Notes under the pieces: model-generated | Seen by the model: the letters and a program-made list of their open reading frames with translations, nothing else | Databases searched by the model: none | Told to the model about the DNA's origin: nothing | NCBI GenBank assembly: GCA_963677625.2 | Contig: CAXXSW010000007.1 | Coordinates: 310,001-374,000, forward strand | Length of the DNA stretch: 64,000 nucleotides | Direction of reading: 5' to 3' | DNA from: UBA1351 sp963677625 | GTDB lineage: Bacteria > Bacillota > Clostridia > Lachnospirales > Vallitaleaceae | Shown: in pieces, positions 34,618 through 44,118 of the stretch | Position numbering within the stretch: position 1 is the first letter of the stretch | Layout: each line of letters opens with the position of its first letter | Program-made: the position numbers and the translations under genes

Positions 34618-36153
34618 CTATATCAAATAAGGATTTGGCAAACTAGTTGCATCTTTTTTGCCAACAAATCCTTCAGATTCAAACGGGTTAAGATACCAGT
34701 CCTGAAAACTAATAAGAGGCTCAGCAAAAAAATCAACAAGATACCATTTCCCAGATATCTTTTTAAAGTAATGTATGTATTTTGTTAATAATGCCATATA
34801 GGGAATGCGGTCTTTTCCTTTTGCTTCACTCAATAGATTGGTAGCACTTCGGTCATACCATAATCCAATAGCTGACTCACTTGCATCATCTAGGTGAATA
34901 AGTGGAGTTGTTGCCGTATGATAACTATACATCAAAGGTGTAAAGCGAATATCCATACCTGAAAGCCGCATAATAATGTCTTTTTCTGTAAGAGAAGGTT
35001 CAGATTTCTTTCCTTGACTTTTAAAATACATTTTAGATGAGATCTCACTATTTTTCATAGATTCACTATAGAAATCCAACAACTTACCACAACGGCAGTA
35101 ATACCCCCACTTATGGATAATATTTTCAATTTCATAGACATCTTGTGAATCATGAATAGCCTTAAGACAAGTTGATTCATACCATTCACTAGGCTCTCCA
35201 GTCATATGATCATATCTATATCCAAAATGATAAGGTTCTCTGGGTAACTCAAAGATAGTATTCATATCAATTGTAAGAATTTTCCATTTATCTTCTTCTA
35301 GGTGATAAGTGGCATGCATATGACATAAACAATGAACCACTTCGTAGCTATCATTGCTACTATCGTCTTTTAAAGACTTTTCTAAACGGAAAACCTCAAC
35401 CATAGACTTACTCTCTCCACTAGTCTGATCTCCCTTTATTTCTATTACAGAAGCAGATGTTATACCAATAAACTTATATAAACCATTATCAGCCGCTTCC
35501 TCATCCAGCCATTTTTTCATTTGTTGCTGGATCATTTCTTTGCCTGCAATTGTCTCATTGCCCAAGGGTTCAATCCTTATTGCCACAGTTCCATTATCTG
35601 CAAACAATTCTTCACAATTTTTTAACCTACGATGAAAAAATGCATTATGTAAGTTTCTAATCTCTATAGCTCGAATTGATGAGTCTGTCTTAAACATTAA
35701 CTCAGACTTACTATAAGCAATTAATTGTTCAAGACTTGGAACCTTTGTCAACTTCCATGCTTCCATACTTTGAATGACTTGCTTGTCAATCCTGTCTACA
35801 ACCATAGTCCCATTTTTATAAATCGTTTCTATTTCCAGCTTTTTAATAATTAGCTCGCATTGATGATTTTGAGTTTTAGGGCAAAAGCTAACCCTATACG
35901 CAAACACATCACACACTGCCTTTCCCCTATTAGCATCATGGAAGAACTCATATTCGGGAGATGCCAACATGGCAACTTCAAAACCACTAGCTTCAGTCGC
36001 AATTAAGTCCCCTTTACTGTTCCCGATCCCTCTCTTCTCAAGAAATTCTTTGACTGAATTTTTATTACTTTCATGTACGCTTCTTGCCAAGCAATTTTCT
36101 AATTCAATAAGTCTTAATCCACTATATTTATCCCATCTATCCTTTTTTAACAT
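34618..36153 (-). CDS. Tandem SnoaL/NTF2-like domain protein of unknown function
   Basis: Protein of 511 residues that I assign to the NTF2 superfamily from two similar helical starts, EIRNLHNAFFHRRLKNCEEL (about 165-184) and EIENIIHKWGYYCRCGKLLDF (about 345-365), each followed by strand-rich regions. The N-terminal 140 residues may be a third divergent copy. No signal peptide and no obvious catalytic motif. SnoaL-like proteins include isomerases, dehydratases and lyases that act on small molecules. The ATG lies one base after the LplC stop, so it is coupled to the transporter and may process its substrate. Confidence 0.6.
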   Translation of the reverse strand: MLKKDRWDKYSGLRLIELENCLARSVHESNKNSVKEFLEKRGIGNSKGDLIATEASGFEVAMLASPEYEFFHDANRGKAVCDVFAYRVSFCPKTQNHQCELIIKKLEIETIYKNGTMVVDRIDKQVIQSMEAWKLTKVPSLEQLIAYSKSELMFKTDSSIRAIEIRNLHNAFFHRRLKNCEELFADNGTVAIRIEPLGNETIAGKEMIQQQMKKWLDEEAADNGLYKFIGITSASVIEIKGDQTSGESKSMVEVFRLEKSLKDDSSNDSYEVVHCLCHMHATYHLEEDKWKILTIDMNTIFELPREPYHFGYRYDHMTGEPSEWYESTCLKAIHDSQDVYEIENIIHKWGYYCRCGKLLDFYSESMKNSEISSKMYFKSQGKKSEPSLTEKDIIMRLSGMDIRFTPLMYSYHTATTPLIHLDDASESAIGLWYDRSATNLLSEAKGKDRIPYMALLTKYIHYFKKISGKWYLVDFFAEPLISFQDWYLNPFESEGFVGKKDATSLPNPYLI

Positions 36154-36154
36154 A

Positions 36155-37024
36155 TTATCCTTTTACACCACCAATTGTAATACCTTTTACAAAGTACTCC
36201 TGAAAAAATGGATATGCAATCAAAATCGGAATAATTCCAAGTACGGCTGCTGCCATACGTACAGTTTCTGTAGGGATTGATGATATATTACCTGCTCCAC
36301 CACTCATTAAATACTGAGTACTTGAGTTAATTGCATTCAGGATGTTCTGTATACCAAACATTTTCTGATTATCTATGTAATACAAACCATTTTGCCAGTC
36401 ATTCCAGTACATAACCCCAACAAGGAGACCTAGAGTAGCAATGATTGGCTTGGATAAGGGCAATGCAATTTTTCTAAAAATACCAAACTCTGACATTCCA
36501 TCTATTCTAGCTGCTTCAATCAACTCATTTGGAATATTATGTTTAAAGAAGTTTTTTGTCATGATAATATAAAAAGCATTAGTTAATAAATTAGGAAGAA
36601 TATAGGCCCATAATGTATTCTTTATATGTAAAACTTGGGAATACATAATATAAGTCGCTACTAAACCACCATTAAAAAGCATGGTAAAAATCACAAAAAA
36701 ACTAATCAGCTTTGCAAAGGGAAGCCCAGGCCTGGACAACATATAACTAAATGATAAGGTAATGATAATACATAAAAGAACTCCAATAACAGTAACACCA
36801 ATCGTAATAATATATCCTCTCCCAAACATTTCCCATTTTGAAGCCAAGTATGTATAAGCATCTATTGAAAATCTAGAAGGTAACAATTTTGCTCCGTTTT
36901 CAACAAGTGATTTTTCATCTGAAAGAGAAATCATGGTTAATAACCAAAACGGTAGTATTGAACAGATTGTTACAACTAGAAGGACAATATGTGATAATAA
37001 TAAAAACTTTTTCTTTCCGTTCAT
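36155..37024 (-). CDS. Oligosaccharide ABC transporter permease (LplC-like)
   Basis: Permease of about 289 residues with six membrane segments. The EAA loop reads EAARIDGMSEFGIFRKIALPLSKP and the C-terminus is FVKGITIGGVKG. I start at the ATG at 37024, preceded by GGAAGGAAG; a longer frame would overlap the LplB gene. It follows LplB by 13 bases and precedes the SnoaL-like gene. Confidence 0.9.
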   Translation of the reverse strand: MNGKKKFLLLSHIVLLVVTICSILPFWLLTMISLSDEKSLVENGAKLLPSRFSIDAYTYLASKWEMFGRGYIITIGVTVIGVLLCIIITLSFSYMLSRPGLPFAKLISFFVIFTMLFNGGLVATYIMYSQVLHIKNTLWAYILPNLLTNAFYIIMTKNFFKHNIPNELIEAARIDGMSEFGIFRKIALPLSKPIIATLGLLVGVMYWNDWQNGLYYIDNQKMFGIQNILNAINSSTQYLMSGGAGNISSIPTETVRMAAAVLGIIPILIAYPFFQEYFVKGITIGGVKG

Positions 37025-37037
37025 TTTTTCTTCCTTC

Positions 37038-37949
37038 CTAGAACAATGCATCCTCTTTACTTATTTTCCTAATAATACTGTTAAACAGCATAATCGTTGC
37101 AAAGCATACTATAGATTGATAAAATGCAGCTGCTGATGATAGTCCAATATCTCCATTAATCAATAGAGCTCTAAACACGTATGTATCAATCGTGTCGGTT
37201 ACAGAATATAAGAGACCCTGATTTCTTGGTATCTGATAAAAGAGTCCAAAATCAGATCGAAAAATATTTCCCATTGCAAGAGTCACTAACATGAGTACGG
37301 TAGGTTTTAACAATGGTACAGTTATAAACTTAATTTGCTGCCATTTACTAGCTCCATCGAGCTCAGCTGCTTCATAAAAGCTTGTATTAAATCCAACCAA
37401 TGTCGCCAGGTAAATAATTGTTCCATAGCCAATATTTCGCCATAAATATACTAAGGTCAAAATATAGGGCCAGTATTGCTTTTGGGAATAGAATCGAATA
37501 CTTTTCAACCCAAGGTTTTGTAAGATTCCATTAAGTGCACCTGTACGATCTCCTAAAAAAGCATATGTCAAATAAGAAACTACAACCATAGACATTAAAT
37601 ACGGTAAAAGAATACTTGTTTGATAAATCTTTTTTCCTACTTTACTTTTAACTTCATTTAAGAATATCGCCAAAGCCACTCCTAAAAGAGTAGTCAGGAG
37701 AATAAAAAACAAGTTATAACCAATCGTATTTCGGGTAATGATTAAAGCGTCTTTTGATTTAAAAAGGTATTCAAAGTTTTTCAATCCGATAAAGGGACTA
37801 TCTGTTATCCCTTTCTGATAATCGAAATCTTTGAATGCAATCAAGAGTCCATATAAAGGCATATAATTGTTGATAAAGATGTATATAAATCCTGGAATCC
37901 CCAATGCATACAATGGCAACCATTTTTTATACTTTTTTAATTTACTCAT
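37038..37949 (-). CDS. Oligosaccharide ABC transporter permease (LplB-like)
   Basis: Permease of 303 residues with six spans. The EAA loop is EAAELDGASKWQQIKFITVPLLKP. AAGGAGAA precedes the ATG. The N-terminus LPLYALGIPGFIYIFINNYMPLYG is usual for the family. It lies 116 bases after the binding protein, with a long hairpin in between at 37965-38012. Confidence 0.91.
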   Translation of the reverse strand: MSKLKKYKKWLPLYALGIPGFIYIFINNYMPLYGLLIAFKDFDYQKGITDSPFIGLKNFEYLFKSKDALIITRNTIGYNLFFILLTTLLGVALAIFLNEVKSKVGKKIYQTSILLPYLMSMVVVSYLTYAFLGDRTGALNGILQNLGLKSIRFYSQKQYWPYILTLVYLWRNIGYGTIIYLATLVGFNTSFYEAAELDGASKWQQIKFITVPLLKPTVLMLVTLAMGNIFRSDFGLFYQIPRNQGLLYSVTDTIDTYVFRALLINGDIGLSSAAAFYQSIVCFATIMLFNSIIRKISKEDALF

Positions 37950-37964
37950 AAAATTCTCCTTAAA

Positions 37965-38012
37965 ATATATAAGAAGGAAAAGTAACTAAGCTTACGATTC
38001 CTTCTTATATAT
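37965..38012 (-). terminator. Intercistronic hairpin between binding-protein and LplB genes
   Basis: A perfect 15-bp inverted repeat (ATATATAAGAAGGAA with TTCCTTCTTATATAT) with an 18-base loop, 54 bases past the binding-protein stop. It has a weak T-rich tail (TATATATTTT) and ends next to the ribosome site of LplB, so it may attenuate the permease genes. Confidence 0.6.
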
Positions 38013-38065
38013 CAATAAAGCTCATTGTTCCATATATTATGTCTACTTTTTACAAAAAATAAATC

Positions 38066-39625
38066 TTAATTGTTTTCTAACCATGCATTAAGTTGTGCTT
38101 GGTTTTCTGCTATAACACTGTCTATACCAGCATCCTTTAAACCTTCTTGGAATTCAGGAAGAAGAGATTCTGGTGAAACAATACCACAAGATAAGGATGG
38201 ACTATACTGTGATATAACTGCATTTACAGAAGCTATTTCAGATTGGACCGGTTTTGTATCAAAGATATATCCCATATATTTTGAAATCTTAGCTTCTTTT
38301 AATCCATATTTGTCAATGCTGTTAACAAATTCATCTGTAAATGGCTCTTTGAAATATAATATAGAAGCATTTCCAATTGGTCCAAGAAAACTTCCATAAC
38401 CTACATTGCTTCCATCTTTACCTTCTGGGTACTGGATGATTCTACTGCCTTCACTTGTTACATAGTGTCTACCTTCTATCCCATTATTAAATAAGTTGGA
38501 AACTTCTGTATCTGTATAAAGTAAGCTTAGAAATTCTGTAGCTTTTCCTGGATTTTCACAGTTTGCAGCAATTCCATAACTTAAGTTAATGGTTCCTGAT
38601 GCAGTTATTCTAACCTCAGAAATTGGCACTGACGCTAAGTTTTTGCCTGTTTGTGAACCCCAGTATCCAGCGCTACTACCAACTCCGATTGGTGTAACAA
38701 AACTAAAAATAGTTCCTTGTTTCATAGAATCAATAACTGTATAACCATTACTTATTGAATCAGGTAATAAAAATCCTTTTTCAAACCAAGAATATTTATA
38801 ATCACATTGTTCTTTATAAGTATCTGACTCATACCAGTTTACAATTTCATCACTTTCATCTGAATTTAATACCGCACCATATGATATGTATGAAGAATCA
38901 CCTAGGTCTTCATAAGAAGCACCAAATACATACTCGGTATTTACACCATCACCAGCAGAAATTGGGTATTGCTCCATTCCACTATCGATTACCTGTTGGA
39001 AGATTTTTTCCAAATCCTCCGGTGAGTTGATTTTCTCGGGAATTTCAATACCATATTGGTCTGCAAGATCTTTATCATACAATAAACTTACAGCAGTTCC
39101 CGGATAAAGGCTTGCAGGATAAGCATAAATTTGTTCATCAATAGTACTAGCTTTCAGCAATTCACCAGCAAGACTTTTCATCTCGTCACTTAAATAATCA
39201 TTCATTGGTAACAATAAACCAGATGCAGCCAAACGATTAGGAGTGGTCAATAGCCCTGTCTGAACAATATCCATCTGCTCATCACCAGCTACCATAAGCT
39301 CCAACTTAGTCGCCATATTTTGAATAGGAACAGTTAATAAAGTTACATGAACACCAATTTTGGCTTCAGAAATTTCATTAATAGCATCTTCCACCATTTT
39401 TAGGTCTTGGTCATCATAGCCAAAATTGATAACTTCCATAACTACATCAACAATTTCTTGACTTGAATCGCTTTCCCCTTCTGAATCATTTGCATCCTTA
39501 GTTTCACTACCAGACTTTTCATCCGTACTTACTTCCTTGTCATTGTTTGTGTCTCCCTTATCACCGCAGGCTACTAAGGAAACTATCATTGCAACAATCA
39601 ATAACAGAGTCATGATTTTTTTCAT
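38066..39625 (-). CDS. Oligosaccharide-binding lipoprotein (LplA-like)
   Basis: Protein of 519 residues with a lipobox (SLVAC near residue 20), an acidic linker rich in Asp, Ser and Glu (about 22-60) and a type 2 solute-binding fold. Family-like segments are GDEQMDIVQTGLLTTPNRLA and the ligand-region YEDLGDSSYISYGAV. GGGGTT precedes the ATG. It is induced probably by the response regulator encoded 131 bases upstream, whose likely binding repeats lie at 39708-39740. Confidence 0.9.
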   Translation of the reverse strand: MKKIMTLLLIVAMIVSLVACGDKGDTNNDKEVSTDEKSGSETKDANDSEGESDSSQEIVDVVMEVINFGYDDQDLKMVEDAINEISEAKIGVHVTLLTVPIQNMATKLELMVAGDEQMDIVQTGLLTTPNRLAASGLLLPMNDYLSDEMKSLAGELLKASTIDEQIYAYPASLYPGTAVSLLYDKDLADQYGIEIPEKINSPEDLEKIFQQVIDSGMEQYPISAGDGVNTEYVFGASYEDLGDSSYISYGAVLNSDESDEIVNWYESDTYKEQCDYKYSWFEKGFLLPDSISNGYTVIDSMKQGTIFSFVTPIGVGSSAGYWGSQTGKNLASVPISEVRITASGTINLSYGIAANCENPGKATEFLSLLYTDTEVSNLFNNGIEGRHYVTSEGSRIIQYPEGKDGSNVGYGSFLGPIGNASILYFKEPFTDEFVNSIDKYGLKEAKISKYMGYIFDTKPVQSEIASVNAVISQYSPSLSCGIVSPESLLPEFQEGLKDAGIDSVIAENQAQLNAWLENN

Positions 39626-39661
39626 CGTAAAACCCCTTTCGTTTTATACATTTTACTAAAA

Positions 39662-39701
39662 AAGTATTCGTTTACAAAGACAATTATAGCAACGAATACT
39701 T
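39662..39701 (-). promoter_or_regulatory. Dyad around a TATAAT box upstream of the binding protein
   Basis: AAGTATTCGT (39662-39671) pairs with ACGAATACTT (39692-39701), enclosing a perfect TATAAT on the minus strand. On the transcript side six T residues follow the dyad. It is either a repressor-type operator over the promoter or an attenuator hairpin. Confidence 0.45.
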
Positions 39702-39707
39702 CTTCTA

Positions 39708-39740
39708 AATAGGACATAAGTGATAATGAATTGGACAAAA
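39708..39740 (-). promoter_or_regulatory. Two 12-bp direct repeats 21 bp apart, probable response-regulator site
   Basis: On the minus strand TTTTGTCCAATT and TTATGTCCTATT match at 10 of 12 positions with starts 21 bp apart, two turns of the helix. This layout is usual for AraC-type domains. They lie upstream of the TATAAT box that serves the binding-protein gene and just past the regulator stop. Confidence 0.6.
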
Positions 39741-39755
39741 ATGACCTAATATACA

Positions 39756-40550
39756 TCATTCTGTCTGTCTTGATACTGTATTTCTATATTTAGTCGGCGA
39801 AATGCCGGTTTCCTTTCGAAATACACGCGTAAAATATGAATAATCACTATAACCAGACAAAGATGCAATCTCTTTAATAGAGAGTTGAGTTTCAGCTAAT
39901 AACTTTTTTGATGTATCAAGCCTTATTTTGGTTATATATTTCATGATACTTAAACCTGTTTTATTCTTAAATGATCGCATTAAATAGTGAGGATTAAAGT
40001 GCAGTTCATCGGCTACATCACAAATATTAATTGTCTCATTCATATGTTCCCGAATATATTTTTTTACCTCAGCCTCAACATCTCTTTCTTTTTCAACTTT
40101 TGCATACTCATGAATATCGTAATCGGTTATACCACCCCAATTAACGCTTATAGCTTCCTTATCACCCTTTACAGATGCCTCCATTTTCCTAACTAAGCCA
40201 TCCACAACACGTTCAAACTCTTGGTAATGTATAGGCTTTAATACATAATCATAACAATTTAATTGTATTGCTTTTCTCATATATTCAAATTCGGGATGAC
40301 AGGTTACAAATACACAGCTTATGTTATATTCACTTGCTTGAAGCCATTCCAACAGATTAAGTCCTGTACCATTTGGCATTTCAATATCGCATATTAAAAT
40401 ATCAATTTTATGTTGCTTAATTACGTTTATAGCTTCTTCCATACTTAATGCTGTGTATACATTTCTGATTCCACACATTTTCCAGTCTACATTTGAAACA
40501 ATAGACTCAACACTTCTCGGTTCATCATCAACAACAATAAGATCATACAT
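39756..40550 (-). CDS. Compact AraC-type response regulator
   Basis: Protein of 264 residues, about half the size of the other two regulators. The receiver (1-120) has DDEPRS and the phosphoacceptor in DILICDIEMPNGTG. A short linker of about 30 residues leads to the AraC domain (about 155-255), without the long middle region. It lies seven bases after the kinase stop and has a G-rich but distant ribosome site. It should control the transporter operon downstream. Confidence 0.9.
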   Translation of the reverse strand: MYDLIVVDDEPRSVESIVSNVDWKMCGIRNVYTALSMEEAINVIKQHKIDILICDIEMPNGTGLNLLEWLQASEYNISCVFVTCHPEFEYMRKAIQLNCYDYVLKPIHYQEFERVVDGLVRKMEASVKGDKEAISVNWGGITDYDIHEYAKVEKERDVEAEVKKYIREHMNETINICDVADELHFNPHYLMRSFKNKTGLSIMKYITKIRLDTSKKLLAETQLSIKEIASLSGYSDYSYFTRVFRKETGISPTKYRNTVSRQTE

Positions 40551-40557
40551 AATTTAA

Positions 40558-42291
40558 CTAATCCCCCCCTTGCCATTTAGCCTTTAAAGGTAATTCAATA
40601 GTAATAAGCGCTCCACCACTATTGCTGTTATCAAATTTTATTACATAGTCATCCTTATAGATCATATCCAACCTTTCGATTGAGTTTTGAATACCTATCC
40701 CCAGTTTTTCTTGATATATCCGATTATCTAGAAAGTTATGAATTCTTTCTAAAGTTAGTTCATCAAATCCATTACCATTATCTTCAATTACCAGTTTAAG
40801 ATAATTTCCCTTTCTTTTCACCGCAATATGGATACTTAACATCTGATCATTTTTCATTGCATATTTAACACAATTCTCCAAAAAAGTCTGTATTAACAAA
40901 GGAGGAATAAGGGAAGTGGTCAATTCCTTGTCTATATCAACCCTATATTCGAATCTATCTGGATATCTTTCCTGTTGAATCTTCAAATATACCTCCGCAT
41001 GCTTTAGTTCTGCTGTAATGCTAACAAACTCATAGTGAAGATTCACAATATACCTAAAATAGTCGGTTAGATAGAGCACCATTCTCTTGACAAGATGAAA
41101 TTCATTTTCTCTATAAGTATAAATAAGATTCAGTACATTAAGAATGAAATGGGGTCTAATCTGTTGACTTATGTATTTAAGTTCTGTTCTTTGTTGATTA
41201 ATCTTAGTCTTATACAAATTAAATTCAAGCTCATTGATGTCCCTCATCATTTCATTGAATTTACTTATTAGTCGGTCAAACTCCGTATAATAAACCCTTT
41301 CAGACAAATCAATCTGATAATCAAGTTCACCTAGTCGTATAGCTTTCATAGCATCATCCATTTTCTTAAGTGGTTTGGCTATTTCATGTTGAAGCCAGTA
41401 TCCTATAATAGGACCTAAAATAAATGGTAAGAAAGCTGCTAGAAATAAAAGTTTATTTCTTAAGGGACTATTGCTAAATACTGCAAAAGATGGAATTATG
41501 GTTCCAAAACTTATATCCTCATTATAAATGGAAACAGAATAATTCTTATAGGATTTATGATCAATGACAATATTCTCAGCGTGTATACTTTCCTTTTCAA
41601 GGACGGCATTGAGAGTTTCGTCCTTAATTGTATTCACATTATTTCTGTCAGCAACATATACAGTTCCTAACAATATATCATTATCCAACCCATATTTTTG
41701 GCTTAGCTCTGCAAGAGGTATCCAACATCCCCAATAATAGTTCAGATATTTCTTAATAATAATTAGCTGTTTTCTTTTGTTCATTTCTATAATATGCCAA
41801 TGATTATAACGAAATTCACTGTTCTTTAATTGATCTGTAAAATACATATGCATATCACTTTTATTTATATCATTGCCGCGAAATATCAAAAGATCCAAAT
41901 TCTCTACAAAAGAAAACACACCCCCAATATCATCATAAAACGCTGTCTGATTTTCAAGTCGTTCAATAATATCAGATTGATAAATAACATATTGTTCTTT
42001 AGGTGTATCTTCATCCATATTACTTAATTGTGCGAAACTTTTACTTGTTGATACGAAATGAATAAACTCATTATCCATTTGTTCTAATTGACTTTTTAAT
42101 TGATTTAGGGAAATCTGAATAGAATTAATCTCACTGTCAATCATCAATTTTTCGAGATTCATATATCCAAAGATTGTTGATATAATCATGATTGCAGATA
42201 CAATTAGAATTGCAACTAAAGGAAACAAAATAACTCTTTTTACTATTGAATGATTTTTTCTTACTCGTATATCAGGATTCTTTTTGATCAT
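40558..42291 (-). CDS. YesM-type membrane sensor histidine kinase
   Basis: Protein of about 577 residues with a span near 20-42, an extracellular sensor (to about 260), a second span near 265-285, HAMP, and a kinase core. The phosphoacceptor motif reads QIRPHFILN, with Arg where Asn is usual before Pro-His and Ile-Leu in place of Leu-Tyr. The ATP-binding region keeps ENCVKYAMKN, EDNGNGFDE and GIGIQNSIERL, so activity is likely. I start at the ATG at 42291 with AAGGA nine bases upstream; a GTG lies one codon earlier. Confidence 0.9.
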   Translation of the reverse strand: MIKKNPDIRVRKNHSIVKRVILFPLVAILIVSAIMIISTIFGYMNLEKLMIDSEINSIQISLNQLKSQLEQMDNEFIHFVSTSKSFAQLSNMDEDTPKEQYVIYQSDIIERLENQTAFYDDIGGVFSFVENLDLLIFRGNDINKSDMHMYFTDQLKNSEFRYNHWHIIEMNKRKQLIIIKKYLNYYWGCWIPLAELSQKYGLDNDILLGTVYVADRNNVNTIKDETLNAVLEKESIHAENIVIDHKSYKNYSVSIYNEDISFGTIIPSFAVFSNSPLRNKLLFLAAFLPFILGPIIGYWLQHEIAKPLKKMDDAMKAIRLGELDYQIDLSERVYYTEFDRLISKFNEMMRDINELEFNLYKTKINQQRTELKYISQQIRPHFILNVLNLIYTYRENEFHLVKRMVLYLTDYFRYIVNLHYEFVSITAELKHAEVYLKIQQERYPDRFEYRVDIDKELTTSLIPPLLIQTFLENCVKYAMKNDQMLSIHIAVKRKGNYLKLVIEDNGNGFDELTLERIHNFLDNRIYQEKLGIGIQNSIERLDMIYKDDYVIKFDNSNSGGALITIELPLKAKWQGGD

Positions 42292-42294
42292 CAC

Positions 42295-42404
42295 ACTTGT
42301 TCCTTATACATTCATATCACCTGATTATATTAAAATTTTAAATAACTAACCATTTCACTTAATTATATGCCCTCTATCTGATAAAATCATTATCTTTTTT
42401 GCCG
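42295..42404. other. Leader of the sensor-kinase gene
   Basis: About 110 bases of AT-rich DNA between the GH39 terminator and the kinase. On the minus strand there is a perfect TATAAT about 35 bases before the start but only a poor -35 match (TGGTTA at 17 bp). I see no other signal. Confidence 0.35.
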
Positions 42405-42453
42405 AAAAAAAAAGCATTATTCAATGAGACATGTCCATCACAGCCTCATTGAA
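42405..42453 (-). terminator. Rho-independent terminator after the GH39 gene
   Basis: A 9-bp stem (TTCAATGAG with CTCATTGAA) with a 16-base loop. On the minus strand six bases later there is a run of nine T residues. A second, weaker hairpin (AAGGTCA with TGACCTT) lies at 42527-42553. Confidence 0.7.
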
Positions 42454-42577
42454 TTAAAATATGACAAATAAAACTTTGTTTTTTTGAACAAATCCTTCAC
42501 TTAATAATGTTAACGCCCAAATAATTAAGGTCACAAACTCGAACTATGACCTTTATTCATGATACATGTAATGACAA

Positions 42578-44077
42578 TTACTTAGCACCTCTAATCCTTT
42601 CAACATCAAAACCTCTATCATATTCACCGAGCCTATTTTCGATTGTGATATAGGATACTTCATTCGGGCCAACACAGAGGTTCAACTTAAGTCTTCCCTG
42701 GTTAGATGTCATTCGTTGAGTCCTTATACACGGACTAGATGCTTGCTTAAGAAGTTTCATATCAGCTTTATCAGGACTTTTAGGAGCGCCCATATGAACC
42801 CAATCCTTTAATGGGTTACAGACCTCTTCATTCACCGTCTTCTTTATCAGAAAATATTCTTCCTCCTCGACCTTCATATCCAATTCAATATCTAAATTTT
42901 CGTCCCCTTCTTCAACAATATTCCATACGATGAGCCTGACATTTCCTTTTTCATCCATAGTAGCGATATGATTGTTACCTCTACTTAAGCCATGCCCACC
43001 AAGATCAGAGAAAAATTGAAAAGTCCAAAAAGTAGGCTTAGGGATCGATCCATAGGTTAACAAGCCAAAAGAACCTGAAAACAGACTAAAAGGAACACCG
43101 AATTCTTCAAAAACATCTCCAAAGGTCCAATATGAATATAAGGAACAGTAGTCACCAATTTCACTTAATAACCTAGCGATATAGGCCCCGTTCAAATTTG
43201 TATCATGAATAGGGTTAATCGGTGTATAGGAGGTATTAAATTCCGTCAAGTGCATCTCCAAACCTTTAAATGCATCAAAGCTATCAATAATATTTCTACT
43301 GACTTTAAGCTCATCAATAAATATTTCTGGAGAACGTAATTTCTGATACTGAAAGTGTCCATGACTTATAGGTTCTTCAGTAGCATAGGCATGTCTAGTC
43401 ACAAAATCAAGCGCTAGACCTTCCCTATCACAAAAGGACAAGAACTCCCTTAGCCACCTTTCATCATCAACGCCACAAATAGCTGGACCTCCCACACGGA
43501 GCTGGTCATCACAAGCCCTAAGGGCATGAGCTGTACTCCGATAAAGCTCGAAGTATGCATCCATATCAGCATCCTTCCAAAATCCCGGTAAATTCGGCTC
43601 ATTCCATACTTCAAAATACCATGATCTCACCTCATCTATACCATATCTTCCAATCCAATGGTTTATACTGGCCTTAATAAGGTCTGACCAAGCTTGCTTA
43701 TCTTTGGGAGGTGTCGTATTACCTTTCCAGTAAAAGATGTGTTGATCACCTGACGCCATCTTTTCTGGCATAAAACCTATCTCAACATATGGTTTTATCC
43801 CTAGTTCCATATATGAATCAAAAAGCTGGTCAACATAAGTGAAATTGTATTCAACAATTTCCTTTCCATCTTCCTTATACACCTGATAAATTCCCATATC
43901 ATCACAGAAGAGACCATGACCCCGAATATAAGAAAAGCCAATGTCCTTCTGAACCTTTGATAATTGTTCATAATATTCTTTCCTTAACCCCAGATCCAAC
44001 CTTCCTGTTCCAATACATTTTCTTGTAAAATTATTAAATCTACACCTCATATTTTTATCAATGCTAACTGAATACAT
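42578..44077 (-). CDS. GH39 beta-xylosidase
   Basis: Protein of 499 residues, the usual length for GH39. The acid/base residue is E160 in FEVWNEPN and the nucleophile E279 in HLTEFNTS, matching the known positions in Thermoanaerobacterium beta-xylosidase XynB (E160 and E277). No signal peptide. It cleaves terminal xylose from xylo-oligosaccharides with retention. It follows a GH120-like gene by 41 bases, and the two probably share the substrate of the LplB/LplC importer upstream. Alternatives are alpha-arabinosidase or iduronidase-like activity. Confidence 0.93.
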   Translation of the reverse strand: MYSVSIDKNMRCRFNNFTRKCIGTGRLDLGLRKEYYEQLSKVQKDIGFSYIRGHGLFCDDMGIYQVYKEDGKEIVEYNFTYVDQLFDSYMELGIKPYVEIGFMPEKMASGDQHIFYWKGNTTPPKDKQAWSDLIKASINHWIGRYGIDEVRSWYFEVWNEPNLPGFWKDADMDAYFELYRSTAHALRACDDQLRVGGPAICGVDDERWLREFLSFCDREGLALDFVTRHAYATEEPISHGHFQYQKLRSPEIFIDELKVSRNIIDSFDAFKGLEMHLTEFNTSYTPINPIHDTNLNGAYIARLLSEIGDYCSLYSYWTFGDVFEEFGVPFSLFSGSFGLLTYGSIPKPTFWTFQFFSDLGGHGLSRGNNHIATMDEKGNVRLIVWNIVEEGDENLDIELDMKVEEEEYFLIKKTVNEEVCNPLKDWVHMGAPKSPDKADMKLLKQASSPCIRTQRMTSNQGRLKLNLCVGPNEVSYITIENRLGEYDRGFDVERIRGAK

Positions 44078-44118
44078 ACCTCTTTTTCCTTTCCTGGCTT
44101 ACATGTTTTTATAAAAGT

